Part shown: one piece after another, positions 8,110 through 18,093 of the stretch
Layout: each line of letters begins with the position of its first letter
Position numbering within the stretch: position 1 is the stretch's first letter
Assembly (NCBI GenBank): GCA_947090765.1
Contig: OX352322.1
Location: forward strand, 3,641,501 to 3,705,500
Source: Pseudomonas sp. MM223
GTDB lineage: Bacteria; Pseudomonadota; Gammaproteobacteria; Pseudomonadales; Pseudomonadaceae
Length of the DNA: 64,000 nucleotides
Direction of reading: 5' to 3'
Made by a program: the position numbers and the translations under genes
The notes under the pieces: generated by a model
The model's input: only the letters and a program-made list of their open reading frames with translations
What the model was told of the DNA's origin: nothing
Database searches by the model: none

Positions 8110-10538
8110 ATGCGCCGCCTTGCCTCACCCCACCGCCAAGCCCTCACGTTCGCCTTGCTCGGCGCTTCGCTCGCCCTGCTCCCGCCGCTGCTGCCCGGTG
8201 CAGCCATGGCCCAGGCTGCCAACGCGCAAAAAACCTACGCCATCAGCAGCGGCCCCCTGAGTACGGTACTCGGCCGCTTCGCCAACGCGGCCGGGGTGGT
8301 GCTGTCGTTCGACAGCCAACTGACGGCTGGCAAACAAAGTGCGGGTCTGCAAGGCACCTACAGTATCGAACAGGGCTTCGCCACCCTGCTGGCTGGCTCC
8401 GGCCTGGGCGTTGCGCCTGCCGAGCAAGGTGCCTATGTGCTATACCCGGCCGAATCCGGCAATGCCGTGCAGCTGGGCGCGACCAGCGTAGTCGGCAATG
8501 GCCTGGGCGAAACCACTGAGAACACCGGGGCCTACACCACCGGGCAAACCCGCACCGCAACCAAGCTGGGCCTGTCACTGCGCGAAACACCGCAGTCAGT
8601 CAGCGTGGTCACCCGCCAGGTGATGAACGATCACCACCTGGCCTCGATCGACGACGTGGTCAAGTTCACCCCTGGGCTATCCAGCAACCATCGCGACAGC
8701 GAACGCTATACCTTCTACGCCCGCGGCTTCCAGATCCAGAACTTCCAGTACGACGGCATTCCTGCGCAAATCGCCAACGAATCACAGCAATTCACCAGTA
8801 CCCTGGCCGACATGGCCATCTATGACCGGGTCGAAGTGGTCCGTGGCGCCACCGGCCTGCTCAGTGGCGCCGGCACGCCGTCGGCCACGCTCAACCTGGT
8901 GCGCAAGCGGCCTACGGAGGATGCCCAGGCGACGGTTGCCGGCGAGGTGGGTTCCTGGGACCGTTACCGCACCGAGGCCGATGTTTCCGGGCCGCTCACC
9001 GAGGCCGGCAACATCCGTGGCCGCCTGGTCGGGGTGTACGAAACCGCCAACTCGTTCGTTGACTGGTACAAGACCGACAAACGCGTGATGTACGGCGCCC
9101 TGGACATCGACCTGAGCGAAGACACCCTGCTGCGCCTGAGCCTCGACTACCAGAACAACAACGCCGATGGCGTCAGCTTCGGGCATATCCCCTTGTTCAA
9201 TAGCGATGGCAGCGCCACAAACTTCTCGCGCTCGTTCAACCCCGCCGCGCGCTGGAGCTACCTGAACAATACCCAGTACAACTTCACCGGCCTGCTGGAA
9301 CACAAGCTGGCCAACGACTGGGTCGCCAAGGCCGCCTACAGCCACCAGTACGCGTACCGCCGTGGCGTCACCGGTTCGGCCAGTGCCGGTACGCCCGACC
9401 CGCTTACCGGCAGCGGCGTATCGATGTATATCAACCGCCTGGACAGCTACCAGACCCAGGACAATTTCGATCTGTACGCCACCGGCCCGTTCCAGCTGGG
9501 CGGCCGCGAGCATGAGCTGGTGCTGGGCAGCAACCTGGCCTACACCCACCTCAACTACCCGACCTACGAGCGCGGCTTCCCTGCTGTCGACAACATCTAT
9601 GAGTGGGATGGCGACCCCCATGGCAAACCGCACCTGGCCAAGACCGAAGAGAGCCTGTCGCGCCTGAGCCAGTCCGGTGTCTACGCCGCCGTGCGCCTCA
9701 AGCCTTACGATCCGCTGTCGATCATCCTGGGCAGCCGGGTAAGTTGGTGGAACCAGAAGGACGACAGCAGCGATGACCTGACCGGCGAAGCCACTGGCCG
9801 TGACCGTACGAAAAAATCCGGCGTGGTTACCCCCTACGCCGGTGTGGTGCTGGACCTGAACGACACGTACTCGGTATACGCCAGCTGGACGCAGATCTTC
9901 CTGCCGCAGACCTATTACAAGACTGCCAGCAATACCTCGCTGGACCCGCTCGAAGGCGACAACTACGAACTCGGCATCAAGGGTGAATTCTACGATGGCG
10001 CGTTGAACGCCAGCGCAGCACTGTTCGAAGTCAAACAGAAGAACACGCCGCAACTGGTAGACGACAGTGGGCCGCAAGAAATCTACCGAGCCATTGCTGG
10101 CACCACCACGCGTGGCATCGAAACGGAAATCTCCGGCGAAGTGCTGCCAGGCTGGAATGTATTCGGCGGCTACACCTACCGCAAGTCCCACGACAAGGAA
10201 GGCAACCGCGTCGAAACCAACCAACCGATGAACCTGTTCAAGCTGGCCACCACCTATCGCCTGCCAGGTGACTGGAACAAGCTGACAGTTGGCGGCAACA
10301 TGACGTGGCAAAGCGACATCTACGCGGTCAATTCAGACCTGGGCACCAAGGCGCACCAGCGTGACTTTGGCGTGGTCGGGCTGCTGGCCAACTATGCCTT
10401 CGATGAACACCTGAGCGTAGGGCTGAACCTGAACAACCTGTTCGACAAGAAGTACTACGATGGCCTGGGCACCTTCGAAACTCCGGCTCTTATGGCGAGC
10501 CACGCAACCTGGTAGCGAATGCCCGCTGGCGGTTCTGA
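8110..10538 (+). CDS. TonB-dependent siderophore receptor with STN signalling domain; C-terminus frameshifted
   Basis: Outer-membrane ferric-siderophore receptor and transducer. The ATG at 8110, preceded by CAGGAG, gives a signal peptide ending near AAMAQA. An STN domain (about residues 45-95), a plug and a 22-strand barrel follow. The original frame stops at 10515 after MASHATW, which is not a receptor ending. From about 10485 the neighbouring frame continues as SYGEPRNLVANARWRF and stops at 10538, the canonical last strand with terminal Phe. One base therefore seems to be missing near 10480-10490. Coordinates here cover the restored gene. Barrel insertion would probably fail if the shift is real, because the terminal aromatic residue is the assembly signal. 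The siderophore is not identifiable. Confidence 0.88.
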
Positions 10539-10603
10539 GGCGGCAGGTGCGCAGGGGCTGAATGACAGCCCCATCATGCCCGCCATCAATGATTGATCGG
10601 CAC

Positions 10604-10622
10604 ATATCATTCAGCGTGATAT
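10604..10622. promoter_or_regulatory. LysR-type operator candidate upstream of mexE
   Basis: A perfect interrupted palindrome, ATATCA-N7-TGATAT, contains the T-N11-A layout of LysR-family sites and lies about 80 bases before the mexE ATG. MexEF-OprN of Pseudomonas is known to be activated by the LysR-type regulator MexT, but the published MexT box is not clearly matched here. Confidence 0.4.
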
Positions 10623-10704
10623 TAACCTTCGCCTCGTTCGATTCGTGCCTTACGCGCAACACACTCACACTCCGCCCACTACTAATACATTGGCGGAGTT
10701 CTCC

Positions 10705-11946
10705 ATGGAACAATCTCTCAAACCCTTGCGCTTCCCCCTCGCTGCCCTGGCAGTGGTGGTGATCAGCGCTTGCGGTCGAACCCCCGACGCCGTGCAAGCT
10801 CCCGCCGCGCCAAAGGTCACTGTGGCCAAGGTGATCGAGCAACCGATCAACGAGTGGGACGAGTTCACCGGCCGCCTCGAAGCCCCGGAAACAGTTGAAG
10901 TTCGCCCGCGGGTCTCTGGCCAGATCGACCAGGTGGCTTTCACCGAAGGTGCCCAGGTGAAAAAAGGCGACGTACTGTTCCAGATCGACCCACGGCCGTT
11001 CCAGGCTGAGGTCCGCCGTCTCGAAGCCCAACTGCAACAAGCCAAGGCCACCGCCATTCGCAGTGCCAACGAAGCCCGCCGTGGCGAGCGCCTGCGTGAC
11101 AGCAACGCCATTTCTGCCGAACTTGCAGAATCGCGCAGCAGCGCTGCCGCCGAGGCCCGCGCCGGGGTGGACGCGATCCAGGCCCAACTCGACCTGGCGC
11201 GCCTGAACCTCAGCTTCACCCGCGTTACCGCGCCTATCAGCGGCCGCGTTAGCCGTGCCCAGTTCACTGCCGGCAACATCGTCACTGCCGATGTCACCCC
11301 GCTGACCAGCGTAGTGTCCACCGACAAGGTCTACGCCTACTTCGACGCCGACGAGCGCGTGTACCTCAAGTACAGCCAGTTGGCCCGCGAAGGCCAGCGT
11401 GGCCAGAGCACCCCGGTGTACCTGGGCCTGACCAACGAAAACGGCAACCCGCACCTGGGCCAGATGAACTTCGTCGACAACCAGGTCAACCCGCGCACCG
11501 GCACCATCCGCGGCCGTGCCGTGTTCGACAACAGCGATGGCCAGTTCACCCCGGGCCTGTACGCACGCCTGAAGCTGGTGGGCAGCGCCCAGTACGACGC
11601 GGTGCTGATCAACGACGAAGCCGTGGGCACCGACCTGGGCAAGAAGTTCGTGCTGGTCATGGACAAGGACAACAAAGCCGCCTACCGCGCCGTGGAGCTG
11701 GGGCCGAAGCTGGAAGGCCTGCGCATCGTGCGCAGCGGCCTGGGCAAGGATGACCGCATCGTGGTCAAGGGCCTGCAGCGCGTGCGCCCAGGTTCGCCGG
11801 TTACCCCGGAAGAAACCCCGATGGCCAGCGAACAGACCCTCGCCGCCCTCGCCCAGCAGCGCCAGGCACTGGAGGCCAGCAACCCGGCGCCAAAAGTGGC
11901 GGGCAACAACGTGAAAGTCGCCAGCGCCCAGGCGCCACGCGGTTAA
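10705..11946 (+). CDS. mexE: RND efflux periplasmic adaptor MexE
   Basis: A 413-residue membrane-fusion lipoprotein linking an RND pump to its outer-membrane channel. The start MEQSLKPLRFPL and the lipobox VISAC (Cys23) give a lipid-anchored periplasmic protein. HlyD-type hairpin, lipoyl and beta-barrel regions follow (for example RPRVSGQIDQVAF and the coiled helix around residues 100-165). It closely resembles P. aeruginosa MexE as I recall that sequence. It heads a three-gene operon with mexF (12 bases away) and oprN. MexEF-OprN exports chloramphenicol, fluoroquinolones, trimethoprim and quorum-sensing precursors in P. aeruginosa. Confidence 0.92.
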   Translation: MEQSLKPLRFPLAALAVVVISACGRTPDAVQAPAAPKVTVAKVIEQPINEWDEFTGRLEAPETVEVRPRVSGQIDQVAFTEGAQVKKGDVLFQIDPRPFQAEVRRLEAQLQQAKATAIRSANEARRGERLRDSNAISAELAESRSSAAAEARAGVDAIQAQLDLARLNLSFTRVTAPISGRVSRAQFTAGNIVTADVTPLTSVVSTDKVYAYFDADERVYLKYSQLAREGQRGQSTPVYLGLTNENGNPHLGQMNFVDNQVNPRTGTIRGRAVFDNSDGQFTPGLYARLKLVGSAQYDAVLINDEAVGTDLGKKFVLVMDKDNKAAYRAVELGPKLEGLRIVRSGLGKDDRIVVKGLQRVRPGSPVTPEETPMASEQTLAALAQQRQALEASNPAPKVAGNNVKVASAQAPRG

Positions 11947-11958
11947 GGGACACTACCG

Positions 11959-14900
11959 ATGAACTTCTCGAAATTCTTCATTACCCGGCCGATTTTTGCT
12001 GCGGTGCTGTCGCTGGTGCTGCTGATTGCGGGTTCGATCTCGCTGTTCCAGCTGCCGATCAGCGAATACCCCGAAGTGGTACCGCCCACCGTGGTGGTGC
12101 GCGCCAACTTCCCCGGCGCCAACCCCAAGGTCATTGGCGAAACCGTCGCCGCGCCGCTGGAGCAGGCCATTACCGGTGTGGAGAACATGCTGTACATGTC
12201 CTCGCAGTCCACCGCTGACGGCAAGCTGACGCTGACCATCACCTTCGCCCTGGGTACCGACCTGGACAACGCCCAGGTGCAGGTGCAGAACCGCGTCACC
12301 CGTACTCAGCCCAAGCTGCCTGAGGAAGTGACGCGTATCGGTATCACCGTCGACAAGGCCTCGCCCGACCTGACCATGGTCGTGCACCTGACCTCGCCGG
12401 ACAACCGTTACGACATGCTCTACCTGTCCAACTACGCCATCCTCAACATCAAGGATGAGCTGGCGCGCCTGGGCGGCGTCGGCGACGTGCAGCTGTTCGG
12501 CATGGGCGACTACTCGCTGCGCGTGTGGCTCGACCCAAACAAGACTGCTTCGCGCAACCTCACCGCCAGTGATGTGGTTGCGGCAATCCGCGAGCAGAAC
12601 CGCCAGGTGGCCGCTGGCCAGCTGGGCGCACCGCCCGCCCCCGGCTCCACCAGCTTCCAGCTGTCGATCAACACCCAGGGCCGCCTGGTCAACGAGGAAG
12701 AGTTCGAGAACATCATCATCCGTGCCGGTGCCGATGGTGAAATCACGCGCCTCAAGGACATCGCCCGGGTCGAGCTCGGCTCCAGCCAGTACGCCTTGCG
12801 CTCGCTGCTGAACAACCAGCCTGCGGTAGCCATCCCGATCTTCCAGCGCCCAGGCTCCAACGCCATCGAAATCTCCGACGAAGTGCGGGCGAAAATGGCC
12901 GAGCTCGAAAAGGACTTCCCTGAAGGGATGGACTACAGCATCGTCTATGACCCGACCATCTTCGTGCGTGGCTCCATCGAAGCCGTGGTACACACCCTGT
13001 TCGAAGCACTGGTACTGGTGGTACTGGTCGTCATCCTGTTCCTGCAAACCTGGCGTGCCTCGATCATCCCGCTGCTGGCCGTGCCGGTATCGTTGATCGG
13101 TACCTTTGCGGTGATGCACCTGTTCGGCTTCTCGCTCAATGCCTTGTCGCTATTCGGCTTGGTGCTGGCCATCGGCATCGTGGTGGACGACGCCATCGTC
13201 GTGGTGGAAAACGTCGAGCGCAATATCGGGCTGGGCCTGAAACCGCTGGAGGCCACGCAAAAGGCCATGAGCGAAGTGACCGGGCCGATCATCGCCACCG
13301 CTCTGGTGCTGTGCGCCGTGTTCGTACCTGCGGCGTTCATTTCCGGCCTTACCGGGCAGTTCTACAAGCAGTTCGCCCTGACCATCGCCATTTCCACCGT
13401 GATCTCGGCGTTCAACTCGCTGACCCTGTCGCCGGCCCTGGCTGCCGTGCTGCTGAAAGACCACCACGCGCCCAAGGACCGTTTCTCGCGGTTCCTCGAC
13501 AAGCTGCTGGGCAGCTGGCTGTTCTCCCCGTTCAACCGCTTCTTCGACCGCGCCAGCCACAGCTATGTCGGTGGCGTACGCCGGGTCATCCGCTCCAGCG
13601 GCATCGCCCTGTTCGTCTATGCCGGCCTGATGGGCCTGACCTACCTCGGCTTCTCGTCCACGCCGACCGGTTTCGTGCCGGCCCAGGACAAGCAGTACCT
13701 GGTGGCCTTCGCCCAGTTGCCTGACGCCGCCAGCCTCGACCGCACCGAGGCAGTGATCAAGCGCATGAGCGAAATCGCCCTGAAGCAGCCTGGCGTGGCC
13801 GACTCGGTGGCCTTCCCTGGCCTGTCGATCAACGGTTTCACCAACAGCCCGAACAGCGGCATCGTGTTCACCCCGCTCAAGCCGTTCGATGAGCGCAAGG
13901 ACCCGAGCCAGTCGGCGGCGGCCATTGCGGCTGCGCTGAACGCCCAGTTCGCCGATATCCAGGACGCCTACATCGCGATCTTCCCGCCGCCGCCGGTACA
14001 GGGCCTGGGTACGATTGGCGGCTTCCGCCTGCAAATCGAAGACCGTGGCAACCTGGGTTACGAAGCGCTGTACAAGGAAACCCAGAACATCATCGCCAAA
14101 AGCCATAACGTGCCCGAACTGGCAGGCCTGTTCACCAGCTACCAGGTCAACGTGCCGCAGGTCGATGCCGCCATCGACCGGGAAAAGGCCAAGACCCACG
14201 GCGTGGCGATCACCGACATCTTCGACACCCTGCAGGTTTACCTGGGCTCGCTGTACACCAACGACTTCAACCGCTTTGGCCGCACCTACCAGGTCAACGT
14301 CCAGGCTGAGCAGCAATTCCGCCTCGATGCCGAGCAGATCGGCCAGTTGAAGGTACGCAACAACCTCGGCGAGATGATCCCGCTGGCGACCTTCCTCAAG
14401 GTCAGCGACACCTCCGGACCGGACCGCGTCATGCACTACAACGGGTTCATTACCGCAGAAATCAACGGTGCCGCAGCCCCGGGCTATAGCTCTGGCCAGG
14501 CCGAAGCTGCCATCGAGAAGCTGCTGAAAGAGGAGCTGCCCAACGGCATGACCTTCGAATGGACCGACCTGACCTACCAGCAGATCCTCTCGGGCAACAC
14601 GGCACTGCTGGTGTTCCCGCTGTGCGTGCTGCTGGCGTTCCTGGTACTGGCCGCCCAGTACGAAAGCTGGAGCCTGCCACTGGCGGTGATCCTGATCGTG
14701 CCGATGACCCTGCTGTCTGCCATCACCGGTGTGATCGTGTCGGGTGGCGACAACAACATCTTCACCCAGATCGGCCTGATCGTACTGGTGGGCCTGGCGT
14801 GCAAGAACGCGATCCTGATCGTCGAGTTCGCCAAGGATGAGCAGGCCAAGGGCCTTGACCCGCTGGCTGCGGTACTGGAAGCCTGCCGCCTGCGCCTGCG

Positions 14901-15137
14901 GCCAATCCTGATGACTTCGATTGCCTTCATCATGGGTGTGGTTCCGCTGGTGTTCAGCCGGGTGCAGGTTCGGAAATGCGCCATGCCATGGGTGTGGCGG
15001 TGTTCTCGGGGATGATCGGCGTAACGGTGTTCGGCCTGTTCCTGACCCCGGTGTTCTTCTTCCTGATTCGCCGTTTCGTCGAACGTCGCCAGGCCCGCAA
15101 GGCCGAACGCGTCCAAGTGCTGGAGAACCACGCATGA
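11959..15137 (+). pseudogene. mexF: RND efflux pump MexF, interrupted by a -1 frameshift near its 3' end
   Basis: Inner-membrane proton-driven drug transporter of the HAE1 RND family. The first frame runs about 1000 residues with all core features, including the N-terminal helix, GIVVDDAIVVVENVER in TM4, and the late-helix segment GLACKNAILIVEFAKD. It then derails after SIAFIMGVVPLVFS into an unrelated tail ending at 15015. One frame over, the family sequence resumes as GAGSEMRHAMGVAVFSG and runs to 15137. The gene regains the usual length (1059 residues) if one base is added near 14958-14962. The restored stop overlaps the oprN start (ATGA). It is either a real lesion that loses TM12, or an indel error. 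Confidence 0.88.
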
Positions 15138-16548
15138 ACCTGCTCAAACCCCTGACGCCAAGCCTGCTGGCACTGGCCCTGGCGGCCTGTGCGGTGGGCC
15201 CGGACTACCGGGCCCCGGCCACCGAACCTGCACAACTGAGCAGCGACGTGCAGGCCAAGGCCTACGACCGTAGCCGCTTCGAAAGCCTGTGGTGGAAGCA
15301 GTTCGATGACCCGGTGCTTGACCAGCTGGTGCAGGCTTCGCTGGACGGCAACCGTGACCTGCGCGTGGCCTTCGCCCGCCTGAAATCTGCCCGCTCGATC
15401 CGTGAAGACGCCGAGAACGATCAGTTCCCGGTGGTCACCAGCCGCGCCAGCAGCGACATCGGCAAGGGCCAGGTGCCCGGCCAGACCACGCAACGGGTGA
15501 ACAGCGAGCGCTATGACCTGGGCCTGGACATGGCCTGGGAGCTTGACCTGTTCGGGCGCATTCAGCGTCAGATCGAGGCGAGCGAAGCCCAGGAAGCGGC
15601 AGCCGCCGCCGACCTGCAGCAGTTGCAGGTCAGCCTGATCGCCGAACTGGTCGACGCCTACGGGCAGCTGCGCGGCGCGCAACTGCGCGAGAACATCGCC
15701 TTGGCCAACCTCAAGACCCAGCAAGAATCACGCACCATTACCGAAACCCTGCGCGATGCCGGCGTGGGTAACGATCTCGACGTGGTGCGTGCCGACGCAC
15801 GCCTGGCCGGGGTCGAAGCCACCGTGCCGCAACTGCAAGCCGAACAGGCACGGGCGCGGCACCGCATCGCCACCCTGCTCGGCCAGCGCCCTGACGCGCT
15901 CAGCGTAGACCTGTCACCCAAGGCATTGCCGGCCATTGCCAAGGCGTTGCCGGTGGGGGACCCGGGTGGCTGCTGCGCCGTCGCCCGGACATCCGCAGCG
16001 CCGAACGCCAACTGGCAGCCGCCACCGCCAACGTGGGCGTGGCCACGGCAGACCTGTTCCCCCGTGTGAGCCTCAGCGGCTTCCTTGGCTTTACTGCCGC
16101 ACGCGGTTCGCAGATCGGCTCCTCGGCAGCCAATGCCTGGGCGCTGGGCCCGAGCATTACCTGGGCGGCCTTCGACCTGGGCAGTGTGCGGGCCCGCCTG
16201 CGCGGCGCCAAGGCCGATGCCGAAGGGGCTCTGGCCAACTACGAACAGCAAGTATTGCTGGCCCTGGAAGAGTCGGCCAACGCCTTCAGCGATTACGACA
16301 AGACCCAGCAACGCCTGCTGTCACTGATGCGCCAGAGCGACGCAAGCCGCAAGGCGGCGGAGCTGGCCTCGATTCGTTATCGCGAGGGTACGGTCGACTA
16401 CCTGGTGCTGCTGGACGCCGAGCGCGAGCGGCTGAGCGCTGAAGATGCACAGGCCCAGGGTGAGGTGGAGCTGTACCGCGGTATCGTCTCCATCTACAAG
16501 GCCCTGGGCGGCGGCTGGCAACCGGAGACCGTGGCCAGCGCCCGCTGA
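15134..16548 (+). pseudogene. oprN: Outer-membrane efflux channel OprN, interrupted by a -1 frameshift
   Basis: TolC-like outer-membrane lipoprotein of the NodT/OprM family and channel partner of MexEF. It starts MNLLKPLTPSLL with lipobox LAAC. The family signature GPDYRAP and repeated coiled-coil helices are clear. The frame breaks at about 15965 after LPVGDPG, giving a false end at 16069. The neighbouring frame continues WLLRRRPDIRSAER (an OEP hallmark) to the stop at 16548. Adding one base restores 471 residues, the expected length. This is the third broken gene within 5.5 kb, so sequence error should be considered first. Confidence 0.87.
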
Positions 16549-16596
16549 TACACCCGTTTCAACGACTCCTTTGGTTGGCTCCTCCCCCAACCGTTT

Positions 16597-16628
16597 GCCC
16601 CGCAGGCCTTGGCCCGCGGGGCTTTTTT
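16597..16628 (+). terminator. Intrinsic terminator of the efflux operon
   Basis: The stem GCCCCGC / GCGGGGC (16597-16603 and 16616-16622) is followed by six T residues. It lies between oprN and the convergent anti-sigma gene. Confidence 0.85.
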
Positions 16629-16693
16629 ATCTGGGCCGCTCTACAGCCCCGTCGTTTTTGGCGGCTAAGCCGGTAGGCAGGGTTGCCAGGGTT

Positions 16694-17446
16694 TCACAGC
16701 CCCAACCGCAATGCCTCCCCCACGCCCGCCCCGCGCACATCGTCCGCGGCACTGACCAAGGCAAAATTGTACGCCCCGTGCGACCAGTACCGCGCCTCCA
16801 GCTGGCCGTCGACCCGCTGCCCGTCTGGCATGCGCCGATAAAGTTCGCCCGGTGAGCGCAAGAACAGGCTGATGCGCTGCCCCCTGCCATCTTCAAACAC
16901 CAGCAGCGCCGCCGGCCCTTGCTCGTTGCTGAGCAAACGCGCGCCCACCGGTTTGAAGCCATAACCCGCCAGGTCTGGCAATTGCCCCACGCGGTTGAAA
17001 TGCCGCCCCAGCCAGTCGCGCAACTGGCCTGGGTCACTGGCCTGGATATCCAGTGCCTGGCTGCCGGCAAACAAACGGTGCGCCTGGACGGCATCGGCCA
17101 TGGGCAGGTCGGCGCGTGCCAGGGACGCATCGCGCACCTGCCAGCCGCCCACCCCGCCCACGCCCAATGCCAGCATCACCACCGCCGCTGCGGCCCAGCG
17201 CCGCTGCCGACGCTGGCGCAACTGCCGACGCAACTGCCCAAGGTCCAGCTGCGCCGCCCCGGGCAGTTCGCCAAACCCGGCCAACGCCGTACGCAAGCGC
17301 CGGGCATCGGCGCGCCAGCCCTCCACCCGTGCCGCAGCCTGCGGGTTGGCCGCCAGCCAGGCCTGCACCTCAGCCCGGCGCACAGGTTCCAGGCGTTCAT
17401 CGACGTAAGCGTGCAATTCGTCTTCGCTGGGGATCAGACGCGTCAT
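16694..17446 (-). CDS. Membrane anti-sigma factor for the adjacent ECF sigma
   Basis: A 250-residue single-pass protein. The N-terminal cytoplasmic part (residues 1-80, with DELHAYVDERLEPVRRAEVQAWL) is the anti-sigma pattern often called RsiW/ChrR-like, but the zinc-binding Cys pair is absent. A hydrophobic segment follows at about 84-102, then a periplasmic domain of about 145 residues. Its start overlaps the sigma-gene stop by 4 bases, so the pair is coupled. It probably holds the sigma factor inactive until a periplasmic, perhaps oxidative, signal arrives. The signal itself is inferred only from the neighbouring peroxidase and cytochrome genes. Confidence 0.82.
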   Translation of the reverse strand: MTRLIPSEDELHAYVDERLEPVRRAEVQAWLAANPQAAARVEGWRADARRLRTALAGFGELPGAAQLDLGQLRRQLRQRRQRRWAAAAVVMLALGVGGVGGWQVRDASLARADLPMADAVQAHRLFAGSQALDIQASDPGQLRDWLGRHFNRVGQLPDLAGYGFKPVGARLLSNEQGPAALLVFEDGRGQRISLFLRSPGELYRRMPDGQRVDGQLEARYWSHGAYNFALVSAADDVRGAGVGEALRLGL

Positions 17447-17964
17447 TTCAGTCTCCGCAAGGCCGGGGGCTGGGGGTTGCCCTCGGTCAGTTCGCGCAAG
17501 GCACTACGGGCGCGCGACAGGCGCGACATCACAGTGCCGATAGGGATGGCCAAGGCCTGGGCGGCTTCCTTGTAACTCAAGCCTTCGACGCTGATAAGCA
17601 GCAACAAGGCGCGCTGTTCGGCCGTCAACCGGGCAAATGCCTGCAAGTCGGCCTGGGCCAGCACAATGGCCTCAAGGTTGGCCCCGACCGGCTCCTCTTC
17701 GTGCTCGGCACGGCCGAACCAGGACAGCCAGCGCGCATGCAAGCGGTCACGGCGCTTGCCGTCAAGAAAAAGCCGATAGAGGATGGTAAACAGCCACGCC
17801 CGCAGCGCCTCGGCGTCGCGTTGCTGGTCGCGTCGGCTCAGGGCCCGCTCGACTGTGGCCTGCACCAGGTCGTCGGCGCTGCCCGGCTCGCGCGTCAGCC
17901 ACACCGCAAAGCGGCGCAGGCGGGCCAGCAGTTCGCGCCACTGGTGGTCGTCCAGATCATGCAT
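17443..17964 (-). CDS. ECF-type RNA polymerase sigma factor
   Basis: A 173-residue sigma-70 family ECF protein with region 2 (about residues 15-80, with GSADDLVQATVERAL and AWLFTILYRLFLDGKRR) and region 4 (about 110-160, with GLSYKEAAQALAIPIGTVMSRLSRAR). It is transcribed with its anti-sigma gene and divergently from a catalase-like gene. The intergenic DNA holds two matching promoter signatures (GGAAT-N16-CGTC), one per direction, which suggests that the sigma factor drives both itself and the peroxidase operon. Confidence 0.92.
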   Translation of the reverse strand: MHDLDDHQWRELLARLRRFAVWLTREPGSADDLVQATVERALSRRDQQRDAEALRAWLFTILYRLFLDGKRRDRLHARWLSWFGRAEHEEEPVGANLEAIVLAQADLQAFARLTAEQRALLLLISVEGLSYKEAAQALAIPIGTVMSRLSRARSALRELTEGNPQPPALRRLK

Positions 17965-18003
17965 GGCAAAGCCCCGGCCTTTGAAGTTGTCATTGTAAAG
18001 GCA

Positions 18004-18028
18004 GACGCCTGCCAGGAAATTCTATTCC
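18004..18028 (-). promoter_or_regulatory. ECF-type promoter reading into the sigma/anti-sigma operon
   Basis: Read on the minus strand, GGAAT (18028-18024) is followed by 16 bases and CGTC (18007-18004). This is the classical ECF -35/-10 form and is identical in elements and spacing to the divergent promoter at 18036-18060. It lies about 40 bases from the sigma-factor start. Confidence 0.7.
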
Positions 18029-18035
18029 CGTCGAT

Positions 18036-18060
18036 GGAATAAGTTTTTCCCTGCCCCGTC
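18036..18060 (+). promoter_or_regulatory. ECF-type promoter reading into the peroxidase/cytochrome operon
   Basis: GGAAT (18036-18040) and CGTC (18057-18060) are 16 bases apart, 34 bases before the catalase-like ATG. The match with the divergent minus-strand copy points to a single sigma factor recognising both. Confidence 0.7.
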
Positions 18061-18093
18061 GTACTGGCACATTCACCAAACCGGACGACAACC

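Noticed and set aside
8782..10311. A 509-codon open frame on the minus strand
   Set aside because: Antisense to the TonB receptor barrel; composition typical of shadow frames.
10604..10622. Palindrome before mexE as a MexT nod box
   Set aside because: It has a LysR layout but does not match the published MexT box, so it is kept only as a generic operator.
13150..15147. A 665-codon open frame on the minus strand
   Set aside because: Antisense to mexF; Arg/His/Gln-rich translation without domain features.
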